Shown in pieces: positions 1 through 5,329 of a DNA stretch of 5,329 bases; the stretch's first letter is position 1, and each line of letters starts with the position of its first letter. The notes beneath the pieces are model-generated. The model worked only from the letters and a program-made list of their open reading frames with translations. It was not told the origin of the DNA and ran no database searches. This DNA is from JAIBCL01 sp031411695 (lineage in GTDB: Bacteria; Verrucomicrobiota; Verrucomicrobiia; Verrucomicrobiales; Verrucomicrobiaceae). The stretch lies in the NCBI GenBank assembly GCA_031411695.1, contig JANOBO010000138.1, forward strand, positions 1 through 5,329, in the 5' to 3' direction. Both the position numbers and the translations under genes were made by a program.

Positions 1-1043
1 ACCACGCTGAGCTTCGCCACGCCCTTCTGCGTTCGCAGCGCGACCTTGTCTCCAAGCTTTGACACCACGGCCTTCAGCGCAGCCTCGGCCTTTGGCAAGT
101 CAGCCGCGCTCAAGGTGAACGAGATGTCAGTGAGCCCGTCCGTCGAGACGTTCTGCACGATCATATCGACCATGATGTTCGCGTCGGAAATCGCGCCGAA
201 AATCGAGGCCGAAACGCCAGGGCGGTCCGGCACGTCATCAATCGTGACCTTCGCCTGATTGCGCTCGATGCTCACACCGCGGACGACCACGGATTCCATC
301 CCTTTGTTTTCTTCTTTCACAAGCGTGCCTGGGTTGTTGTTCATGCTGTTGCGCACTTCAAATCGGACTCCAAATTTTTTCGCGAACTCGACCGAGCGGC
401 TCTGCATCACCTTCGATCCGCTGCTGGCCATCTCGAGCATCTCATCGTAGCTGATTTCCTCGATCTTCGTGGCGGCGGGGACGACGCGCGGGTCACAGGT
501 ATAGACGCCGTCCACATCCGTGAAGATCTGGCACAGGTCCGCCTTGATCGCGCCGGCCATGGCGATGGCGGTGAGGTCGGAGCCGCCGCGGCCCAGCGTG
601 GTGATCTCGCCGTTTGCGGCCTGACCTTGAAAACCGGCGAGCATGACGATGTTTCCCACGGCGAGCATCTCATGCACGGCCTTTGGCGTGATGTTCACAA
701 TGCGCGCCTTGGTGTGGACCTTGTCGGTGGAGATGCCAGCCTGCGCTCCGGTGAGGGAAACCGCCTTGCCGCCGAGATCATTGATGGCCATGGCGGTGAG
801 CGCGATGGTCGTCTGCTCGCCCGTGGCGAGGAGCACATCCATCTCGCGCTCGGCGGGCTCGTGATCGGGCGAGACCTCACGGGCCAGCTTGATCAAATTA
901 TCCGTCACGCCTGACATCGCGGAGACGACGGCGACGACCTGATTGCCCGCGCGCTGCGTCTCGAGGATGCGCCGGGCGCAATTGCGAATGCGGTCCGGAG
1001 TGCCCACCGAAGTGCCGCCATATTTTTGAACGATCAATGCCAT
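1..1043 (-). CDS. lysC: Aspartate kinase (aspartokinase), C-terminus cut off by window edge
   Basis: Cytosolic enzyme that phosphorylates L-aspartate with ATP to 4-phospho-aspartate, the first step towards lysine, threonine, methionine and diaminopimelate. Seen in the sequence: 347 complete codons from ATG at 1043-1041. The N-terminal kinase domain opens with the signature KYGGTSV at residues 7-13, followed by the ATGEQ segment around residue 76, GRGGSDLTA at 151-159 and FTDVDGVYTCDPR at 174-186. A first ACT domain starts near residue 265 and carries QNVS at 297-300, which matches the segment tied to lysine/threonine feedback control in Corynebacterium-type LysC. The window ends at the start of the second ACT domain; about 60 residues are missing if it has the usual 405-420 residue length. 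This is the monofunctional form without a fused homoserine dehydrogenase. No clear Shine-Dalgarno sequence precedes the ATG. The gene diverges from the membrane acyltransferase gene. Feedback inhibition by lysine and/or threonine is expected from the family but not shown here. Confidence 0.97.
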   Translation of the reverse strand, partial: MALIVQKYGGTSVGTPDRIRNCARRILETQRAGNQVVAVVSAMSGVTDNLIKLAREVSPDHEPAEREMDVLLATGEQTTIALTAMAINDLGGKAVSLTGAQAGISTDKVHTKARIVNITPKAVHEMLAVGNIVMLAGFQGQAANGEITTLGRGGSDLTAIAMAGAIKADLCQIFTDVDGVYTCDPRVVPAATKIEEISYDEMLEMASSGSKVMQSRSVEFAKKFGVRFEVRNSMNNNPGTLVKEENKGMESVVVRGVSIERNQAKVTIDDVPDRPGVSASIFGAISDANIMVDMIVQNVSTDGLTDISFTLSAADLPKAEAALKAVVSKLGDKVALRTQKGVAKLSV

Positions 1044-1062
1044 GCCGTGAAAAGGGCGGCTA

Positions 1063-2130
1063 GTGTTGCGAGGGGTCCGGCGGTTGCAAGACGCAAATGC
1101 CACTGGTCACGCGCCGCCGCCCGCCCATCATCTCCGCCCTGTGCCTGCCGCCAAACAACGCCATGAATGGATCGATCTCTTCCGTGGTCTCGCGGTCATC
1201 GGGATGATCGAGACGCACGCCGGCAACACCTTCCTCAGCGCGGGCCTGCAGATGTCCGGCACGTGGTCCACGATCAGCTACGGCAACGGCCTCATCGCGC
1301 CAGCGTTCTTCTGGATCCTCGGTTATGTGCGCGGCCTGGCGTTTTACAAAGCTTCCGCGCCCAAGCCCGCGTGGCCGTCCGTGAAGCGGCTGCTCGTGAT
1401 CTTGTGCGTCGGCTATGCGATGCACCTGCCCTACGGCTGGGCCGCGCACGGCAATTTCTCCGAGCCCGCGCTGTGGAGCATGTTCATGGTGGATGTGCTG
1501 CAATGCCTCGCCGTGTCCGGACTGATTCTCGTGTTGTGCGAGCGCATTCCAAAACTCACCAGCTATGCCGTTGGCCTGTGTTTCCTGTTCTTTGTGGCGC
1601 TCTCAGATCGCGGGCAGACATGGCGCACCGGGTTCATTCCTCTCGACTCCTATTTCACCTCGGAGCACGGCTCGCTGTTTCCACTGTTTCCGTGGGCGGC
1701 CTTCGCGTTCGCCGGATTCACCACCAGCAAGACGGGCGTCGCCAACGTGCGAATGCTCGTGATCTCCCTCGTGCTCGCGTTTGGCATTCGCCGCATCCCG
1801 GGATTCGACTGGTCGATCGGCTTCTTTCTCGAACGCCTTGGCTGCGTGATGCTGCTGGCGTTTCTCACGAGCACGGTGCTGGATAAGATATGCCAGCGCG
1901 CGCGTCCGCTCACCGGCTGGATGTATCTCGCGGGAAGAGAGTCGCTCGTCGTCTATGTCGCCCACCTCACGATCATCCACGCACTGCCCTGGCCAGCGAT
2001 GTCTCCCGAAAAGCAAATCGGCGCCACGCAGCCGCCATGGGTGGTGGCCTTGCTGTTTGTCGGCTTGCTCGTGATCTCCGTCGGTGCCGCATGGGTGAAT
2101 GAGCGGCGGCGTCTGCGAACGGCTCGCTGA
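1063..2130 (+). CDS. Multi-pass membrane acyltransferase-like protein (HGSNAT/DUF1624-type)
   Basis: Inner-membrane protein of up to 355 residues that probably moves an acyl (acetyl) group onto a sugar or another cell-envelope substrate; the substrate is unknown. Seen: about ten hydrophobic segments at roughly residues 40-55, 75-95, 107-125, 138-158, 166-181, 203-220, 229-242, 251-273, 291-308 and 325-345. The conserved-looking N-terminal block is WIDLFRGLAVIGMIETH (residues 36-52), in which D38, R41 and H52 resemble the ID..RG......H pattern of the heparan-alpha-glucosaminide N-acetyltransferase/DUF1624 and acyltransferase-3 superfamily. VDVLQCLAVSG near 143-153 and YVAHLTIIHAL near 298-308 also fit. 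The C-terminus is a short Arg-rich cytosolic tail. The start is uncertain. GTG at 1063 has AAAGGG six bases upstream but lies only 19 bp from the divergent lysC ATG. The first 26 codons look poorly conserved and have lower GC at third positions, so an in-frame GTG at 1141 is an equally good start. Family placement is moderately sure, function weakly so. Confidence 0.8.
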   Translation: MLRGVRRLQDANATGHAPPPAHHLRPVPAAKQRHEWIDLFRGLAVIGMIETHAGNTFLSAGLQMSGTWSTISYGNGLIAPAFFWILGYVRGLAFYKASAPKPAWPSVKRLLVILCVGYAMHLPYGWAAHGNFSEPALWSMFMVDVLQCLAVSGLILVLCERIPKLTSYAVGLCFLFFVALSDRGQTWRTGFIPLDSYFTSEHGSLFPLFPWAAFAFAGFTTSKTGVANVRMLVISLVLAFGIRRIPGFDWSIGFFLERLGCVMLLAFLTSTVLDKICQRARPLTGWMYLAGRESLVVYVAHLTIIHALPWPAMSPEKQIGATQPPWVVALLFVGLLVISVGAAWVNERRRLRTAR

Positions 2131-2157
2131 GCAGTGCGGAACGCATGGCCCCAGTGA

Positions 2158-2186
2158 TTGACTCCAAAGAAACAAGCTCCTATTCT
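2158..2186 (+). promoter_or_regulatory. Sigma70-like promoter of hicBA
   Basis: TTGACT (2158-2163, five of six matches to the -35 consensus) is followed after exactly 17 bp by TATTCT (2181-2186, four of six matches to the -10 consensus). The A of the hicB ATG at 2194 is eight bases beyond the -10 box, which is the normal place for the first transcribed base. The mRNA is therefore predicted to be leaderless or nearly so. The acyltransferase stop codon is at 2128-2130, so the promoter fills the short intergenic gap. Boxes and spacing are seen; promoter activity is inferred. Confidence 0.6.
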
Positions 2187-2193
2187 TACTTGC

Positions 2194-2406
2194 ATGAAAG
2201 CCTTCACCGCCGTCATCGAACGCTGCCCCGACACGGGTCTTTATGTTGGATTCGTGCCCGGCTTCGCAGGTGCGCACTCACAAGGCGAGTCACTCGACGA
2301 ATTGCAATCCAACCTGCGTGAGGTGATCGCAATGCTGCTGGAGGACGGCGAACCGACCTTGCAGACGGAGTTCGTCGGAACACAGAGCATCAACATCGCG
2401 GCGTAG
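2194..2406 (+). CDS. hicB: HicB family antitoxin, short form
   Basis: Antitoxin of a type II toxin-antitoxin pair, expected to bind and block the HicA mRNA-cleaving toxin. The 70-residue protein matches the small HicB N-terminal (partial RNase H-like) fold: beta strand ending in IERCPDTGLYVGFVPGF at residues 8-24, the AHSQGES turn at 27-33, then the helix LDELQSNLREVIAMLLEDGE at 34-53. It has no C-terminal helix-turn-helix or ribbon-helix-helix extension, so it probably has little DNA-binding ability of its own. The start is set at ATG 2194 because it gives the family N-terminus. The in-frame TTG at 2158, twelve codons upstream, is the -35 box of a good promoter. No Shine-Dalgarno sequence precedes the ATG, consistent with a leaderless message. 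The stop TAG (2404-2406) is two bases before the hicA ATG. The antitoxin-first order is the reverse of the classical E. coli hicAB order, but is common among short HicB proteins. Confidence 0.92.
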   Translation: MKAFTAVIERCPDTGLYVGFVPGFAGAHSQGESLDELQSNLREVIAMLLEDGEPTLQTEFVGTQSINIAA

Positions 2407-2408
2407 CC

Positions 2409-2750
2409 ATGCCAAAGCCTCCAGTCTTTAAGGCAAGAGAGATCTGCACAATTCTGGAGTCATTGGGCTTTGTGCTCGTTCGGCAACGTGGGTCTCACAT
2501 GCAATACCGACATCCCGACGGACGCGGCACGACCGTGCCAAATCATCAAGGACGGGACGTGTCTCCTGTGCTTCTCCGACAGATCATCAAGGACATCGGC
2601 ATGACTCTCGAGGATTTTCTCGGTCAGCGTCGATCTCGCTCGCTGCTCACATCCCAAACTTCTGCACGATCGGAATCCTCCGCCCGACGCCGAAGGCCTT
2701 CGTGGTCACGCGCAATCCGGGCGCGGCTTGGTGGCGCTTCCATTCAGTGA
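2409..2750 (+). CDS. hicA: HicA family mRNA interferase toxin with an atypical C-terminal extension
   Basis: Small double-stranded-RNA-binding-domain-like toxin expected to cleave mRNA and stop translation when not bound by HicB. Seen: KAREICTILESLGF (residues 8-21), then RQRGSHMQYRHPDGR (25-39), in which H30 in the GSH motif is the expected catalytic histidine. These are followed by TTVPNHQGRDVS (41-52) and LLRQIIKDIGMTLEDFL (55-71). The core is complete and looks active. HicA proteins usually end soon after the EDFL/EEFL element, at about 60-80 residues; this frame continues to residue 113. Residues 74-113 hold eleven arginines and one acidic residue. The part from about residue 80 onward is simply the antisense reading of the nadE 3' end, a 104-bp overlap. 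The tail is therefore probably a by-product of a lost stop codon. There is no Shine-Dalgarno sequence, and the two-base gap after hicB suggests translational coupling. Sure of family, unsure of the functional C-terminus. Confidence 0.9.
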   Translation: MPKPPVFKAREICTILESLGFVLVRQRGSHMQYRHPDGRGTTVPNHQGRDVSPVLLRQIIKDIGMTLEDFLGQRRSRSLLTSQTSARSESSARRRRPSWSRAIRARLGGASIQ

Positions 2751-4257
2751 TGTCGATCTTCTTCGCGATCCAGCGCACGGTCTCCTCGGTGAAGCCGCGC
2801 GCGACGACTTCTTGAGCCGACAGATTTTGCTCCACGAGCAGCTCGAGGATCGCATCGAGCACTTCATAGGGCGGGAGGGTGTCCTGATCTTTTTGATCGG
2901 GCTTCAACTCCGCGCTCGGCGGCTTGTCGATGCTGGGCCAGGGGATGATCTCCTTGTCACGGTTGATCCAGCGGGAGACTTCATACACGCGCAGCTTGGG
3001 CAGGTCGCTGATCACGGCCAGCCCGCCGCACATGTCGCCGTAGATGGTGCAGTAGCCGACGGCCAGCTCGCTCTTGTTTCCCGTCGTCAGCAGGAGATGA
3101 CCGAACTTGTTCGACATCGACATCATGATCAGGCCGCGGATGCGCGACTGCATGTTCTCCTCGGTGATGTCCTCGGCCTTTCCGGCAAACACTCCGCTCA
3201 TCTGATTCTTCAACGACTCGAACACCGGCTCGATCGGCACGGTGTGGTAGTGGAGGCCGAGATTCGCCGCGAGATCACGCGCGTCGTCCTTGCTGCCTGC
3301 GGATGAAAACCCGCTCGGCATGGAGACACCCGTCACGTTTTCCGGCCCCAGCGCTTCGGCCGCGATCACAGCGGTCAGCGCGGAGTCGATGCCGCCGCTC
3401 AAGCCGATCACCGCCGATTTAAAGCCGCATTTGTGAATGTAGTCGCGCGTGCCGAGCACCAACGCCTGGTAGATTTGCGCCGTCTCCGGAAGTATGGGAT
3501 GCACCCCGCCGCACGCGATGCTCACCGCGAAGCCCGGCAGCCGCGTGGTCACGGTGCCACCGATGTCGATGATGACCGAGTGTCCGTCGAAAACGAGCTG
3601 ATCATTCCCGCCGATGGCGTTGCAGTAGGCTATGGGAGCGCCGATCTCGCGGGCCACGGCGCACATCATGCGCTCCCGCACCTCCGGCTTCCCCGCGTGA
3701 AACGGCGACGCGCTGAGATTCACCAGCAGGTCGATCCCCTGCTCGGCGAGCTTGTCAGGCGGAGAGACGTGATAGAGCGGCCGGGGCAGGAACTCGTCAG
3801 TCCAGATGTCCTCGCAGATCGTCACGCCGAGGCGCACTCCGCTCACATGCACGGGCGAGACATCATCCGCCGGCTCAAAGTAGCGCGCCTCATCAAACAC
3901 ATCGTAGGTCGGCAGGAGCGACTTATGCCGCACGGCAATGACGCGGCCGCGATGCAGCACAGCGGCGGCGTTGCGGAAGGGTTTGCCCCGCTGCTTTTCA
4001 TTGTGCTCGACGTAGCCGACGACGAGCGGCACGAGACCGGTCTCGCGCGCGAGTTCCTGCACCATCTCCTCGCTGCGACGGACAAAGCCCGAGCGGAAAA
4101 CGAGATCGCGCGGCGGATAGCCTGTGACGGCAAGCTCAGGCGTCAGCACCAGTTCCGCTCCGTCGGCGACGAGCTTTTGGTACGCATCGAGAATCAGGCG
4201 CCTGTTGCCTTCAAGGTCGCCCACCGTGGTGTTGATCTGTGCCAGTCCGATTCGCAT
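2647..4257 (-). CDS. nadE: Glutamine-dependent NAD+ synthetase
   Basis: Cytosolic enzyme that makes NAD+ from nicotinic acid adenine dinucleotide, ATP and glutamine, the last step of NAD biosynthesis. The 536-residue protein has the two expected domains. An N-terminal carbon-nitrogen hydrolase (glutaminase) domain spans about residues 1-265, with the likely catalytic triad E41 (LTPELAVTGYPPRDL), K112 (RHKSLLP) and C148 (VTICEDIW). A C-terminal synthetase domain follows, with the ATP-pyrophosphatase P-loop SGGIDS at 287-292, RIRG at 372-375 and GNKSELAVGYCTIYGDMCGG at 393-412. The length fits the roughly 540-residue bacterial class rather than the 650-700-residue mycobacterial type. The start ATG at 4257-4255 is chosen because MRIGLAQIN is the family N-terminus. 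A longer frame open to 4497 would only translate the protease gene out of frame. The GGTGAG Shine-Dalgarno-like sequence lies four bases upstream. The gene follows the CPBP protease gene by 5 bp, and its 3' end overlaps the hicA frame. Confidence 0.97.
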   Translation of the reverse strand: MRIGLAQINTTVGDLEGNRRLILDAYQKLVADGAELVLTPELAVTGYPPRDLVFRSGFVRRSEEMVQELARETGLVPLVVGYVEHNEKQRGKPFRNAAAVLHRGRVIAVRHKSLLPTYDVFDEARYFEPADDVSPVHVSGVRLGVTICEDIWTDEFLPRPLYHVSPPDKLAEQGIDLLVNLSASPFHAGKPEVRERMMCAVAREIGAPIAYCNAIGGNDQLVFDGHSVIIDIGGTVTTRLPGFAVSIACGGVHPILPETAQIYQALVLGTRDYIHKCGFKSAVIGLSGGIDSALTAVIAAEALGPENVTGVSMPSGFSSAGSKDDARDLAANLGLHYHTVPIEPVFESLKNQMSGVFAGKAEDITEENMQSRIRGLIMMSMSNKFGHLLLTTGNKSELAVGYCTIYGDMCGGLAVISDLPKLRVYEVSRWINRDKEIIPWPSIDKPPSAELKPDQKDQDTLPPYEVLDAILELLVEQNLSAQEVVARGFTEETVRWIAKKIDITEWKRHQAAPGLRVTTKAFGVGRRIPIVQKFGM

Positions 4258-4261
4258 CGCG

Positions 4262-4267
4262 CTCACC
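4262..4267 (-). promoter_or_regulatory. Shine-Dalgarno-like site of nadE, overlapping the protease stop codon
   Basis: GGTGAG on the minus strand sits four bases before the nadE ATG and includes the TGA stop codon (4265-4263) of the upstream CPBP protease gene. It is the best ribosome-binding-like sequence in the window, although its spacing is a little short. Its place implies that ribosomes ending the protease could start nadE, that is, translational coupling. This supports the ATG at 4257 over the in-frame ATG at 4278. Confidence 0.55.
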
Positions 4268-5024
4268 AAAAACCCCATTGCCGCGTCTGCAACACATAGA
4301 TGCCCAGAATCAGATTTCCAACCGCGTGCATCAGCACGCACGCGCCGAGGCTGCGCGTGCGCACTGCCACGAGATACATCAGCGCGCCCCACACGAATGC
4401 GGCGGGCCAGTCGGCGCGATTGTGGATGAAGGTCACACCCAGCGTGGTGATGACGAAGCTGATCCAATGGTGCGTGCCAAACGCCACCTTCTGCCATTCC
4501 GACTGGCGGATCTCCGCCACGATGTAACGCATGAGAAAGCCGCGCCAGAAAATCTCCTCGACCAACGGCACGACGACGACCATGCGCAAGAAGCGCATCG
4601 CGATGGAGGCCGCCTTGCCGGCCGGATGACCGTCCAGCAACGTGGGGTCAAAGCCATCGTAGCGGTCGGACCACTCCAGCCAGTTCCACCACGCGGGCCA
4701 GGCCATCCCGGGATCTCGATTCCAATGAAGGATCAATCCCGGCGCGATCCACGCCGCGATGCCGAGAATCCCAAACGCGGCCGCCAGCCCGAGCCCGCGC
4801 CAGGGGGTAAACGTGTAATGCCGCCACCAACCGAGAAGCAGCGCGCCGCAGACCAGCGTCTGCACCGGATACACCCAATGCTCCGGCCCTTGCTGATACC
4901 AAGGCAGCGCCGCGTTCTCCACGCGGAAAAATGCCGGCACCGCCGTGAACAACACGAACACCATCAGCGGCGCCACATGAGCGGCGAGCGCATTGTCTCT
5001 GAGGTTGCGGGGGTGGGACGGCAC
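4263..5024 (-). CDS. CPBP family intramembrane protease (CAAX prenyl protease-related)
   Basis: Predicted 253-residue multi-pass inner-membrane glutamic protease of the CPBP/Abi (PF02517) family. Seen: hydrophobic segments near residues 16-33, 51-67, 78-98, 146-158, 187-201, 206-221 and 226-245. Motif 1 is EEIFWRGFL (E156, E157, R161). A second-motif histidine, H201, lies in TFIHN; the residue four before it is V197 rather than the usual Phe. The third motif HAVGN has H233 and N237. These are the residues expected to form the active site. The N-terminal part and the ending TRQWGFW remind me of the CAAX protease-related subfamily often found with exosortase/PEP-CTERM sorting systems, but no exosortase gene is in this window, so that link is inferred from memory. 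The start is GTG at 5024-5022, which gives a short polar N-terminus before the first membrane segment; no Shine-Dalgarno sequence is seen. It lies upstream of nadE with a 5-bp gap, so the two are probably co-transcribed. Substrate unknown. Confidence 0.88.
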   Translation of the reverse strand: MPSHPRNLRDNALAAHVAPLMVFVLFTAVPAFFRVENAALPWYQQGPEHWVYPVQTLVCGALLLGWWRHYTFTPWRGLGLAAAFGILGIAAWIAPGLILHWNRDPGMAWPAWWNWLEWSDRYDGFDPTLLDGHPAGKAASIAMRFLRMVVVVPLVEEIFWRGFLMRYIVAEIRQSEWQKVAFGTHHWISFVITTLGVTFIHNRADWPAAFVWGALMYLVAVRTRSLGACVLMHAVGNLILGIYVLQTRQWGFW

Positions 5025-5163
5025 GCGCCGATATTAACAACCCGAATGGAGAATGCATCGGGAGTTTTGCCGCAGCGACGCCCGCGCCCCGGCGCACCAT
5101 GCAATTCCGCATCGACGGACACGGCACGCTCCCCTAGTTTCACATCCGCATCACACCTCGCTC
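5025..5163. other. Divergent intergenic region
   Basis: This 139-bp spacer separates the minus-strand protease gene from the plus-strand secreted-protein gene and should hold promoters for both. On the minus strand, TAATAT at 5036-5031 matches the -10 consensus at four of six positions and lies six bases before the protease GTG, but no good -35 box is found 16-18 bp upstream of it. On the plus strand, TCGACG (5112-5117), 17 bp, TAGTTT (5135-5140) is a weak candidate. Neither is convincing. No terminator hairpin is seen. Confidence 0.5.
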
Positions 5164-5329
5164 ATGACCCTGCCGCATCTGAATACTGCCCGTCTCCTTC
5201 TGTGTTCCGCGCTCGTCGCGATGATCAGCACAAGTTGCAACATGCGTTCCGGAAGCGAGGCCTCGCTCGGGGAGTCGGTCTTTCGCTACGGGCAAAAGCA
5301 GATTCAACATGTGCGGAACCTTTCCGGCC
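5164..5329 (+). CDS. Secreted or lipoprotein-like protein of unknown function, C-terminus cut off
   Basis: Only the first 55 codons are in the window and I do not recognise the family. From ATG 5164 the N-terminus looks like a signal peptide: an arginine at residue 10, a hydrophobic stretch LLLCSALVAMIS at 11-22, and a cysteine at 25 in STSCN. This could be a lipobox cysteine, which would make the protein an anchored lipoprotein. The -3 residue is Ser rather than Leu/Val/Ile, however, so the lipobox is imperfect and ordinary Sec export is an alternative. The mature part begins with a Ser/Gly/Glu-rich linker followed by SVFRYGQKQIQHVRNLSG. No Shine-Dalgarno sequence precedes the start. A second plus-strand frame is also open here from ATG 5046, but it lacks a plausible protein character; the signal-peptide-like frame is preferred. 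Confidence 0.55.
   Translation, partial: MTLPHLNTARLLLCSALVAMISTSCNMRSGSEASLGESVFRYGQKQIQHVRNLSG

Noticed and set aside
1044..1140. lysC promoter (minus-strand TTGCAA about 16 bp before AACACT)
   Set aside because: Only four of six and three of six consensus matches; not better than background.
2132..2156. Small inverted repeat GTGCG-GAA-CGCAT and two copies of CAGTG 20 bp apart upstream of the hicBA promoter, considered as terminator or operator
   Set aside because: The stem is only about five pairs with no T-run, and five-base repeats are expected by chance.
2158..2193. TTG start adding 12 residues to HicB
   Set aside because: The added stretch coincides with a well-spaced -35/-10 pair, and the HicB family N-terminus starts at ATG 2194.
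2600..2660. Transcription terminator between the convergent hicA and nadE genes
   Set aside because: No GC-rich hairpin with a T-run is visible on either strand.
2728..3306. Plus-strand open frame of 192 codons antisense to the nadE 3' half
   Set aside because: Same reason: a mirror of a strongly supported gene, with no domain of its own.
3433..4299. Long plus-strand open frame of 288 codons antisense to nadE
   Set aside because: It is rich in His and Arg with no recognisable domain, as expected for the complement of a GC-rich gene; nadE itself has full motif support.
4258..4497. N-terminal extension of nadE by 80 residues
   Set aside because: The extra residues are the protease gene read out of frame, and the family N-terminus (MRIGLAQIN) begins at 4257 next to a Shine-Dalgarno-like site.
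5046..5329. Alternative plus-strand open frame from ATG 5046 running off the window
   Set aside because: It is Pro/Arg/Ser-rich and lacks signal or domain features; the overlapping frame from 5164 has a plausible signal peptide. The choice cannot be final without downstream sequence.

Overview
The window comes from a GC-rich bacterial chromosome (roughly 60% G+C by eye). Its gene set would fit a Verrucomicrobiota-type genome: a single-domain-architecture aspartate kinase, a two-domain NAD synthetase, a CPBP protease of the kind linked to exosortase systems, and starts that mostly lack Shine-Dalgarno sequences. This assignment is an inference from gene types and remembered family resemblance, not a database result. 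No rRNA, tRNA, CRISPR array, transposase or phage gene is visible.

Layout from left to right. Positions 1-1043 (minus) hold the first 347 residues of an aspartate kinase (lysine/threonine pathway); its C-terminal end lies outside the window. Diverging from it, 1063-2130 (plus) encodes a membrane protein with about ten transmembrane segments, resembling the HGSNAT/DUF1624 acyltransferases. Positions 2158-2750 (plus) hold a compact HicB-HicA type II toxin-antitoxin pair. It has a well-formed sigma70-like promoter whose predicted start point falls on the hicB ATG. The hicA frame has no stop at the usual end of the family and runs 104 bp into the opposite-strand nadE gene. Positions 4257-2647 (minus) encode a complete 536-residue glutamine-dependent NAD+ synthetase. 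It lies directly downstream of a CPBP intramembrane protease (5024-4263, minus), with a 5-bp gap and a Shine-Dalgarno-like sequence that overlaps the protease stop codon. At the right edge, 5164-5329 (plus) begins a secreted or lipoprotein-like protein of unknown function that is cut off by the window.

The genes do not form one pathway. Two are central-metabolism housekeeping genes (lysC, nadE), two are membrane enzymes, and the hicBA pair looks like an accessory insertion squeezed between the acyltransferase and the 3' end of nadE. I found no convincing novel multi-gene system. The points most worth a second look are the hicA tail that reads into nadE antisense, the apparently leaderless hicB transcript, and the protease-nadE coupling.
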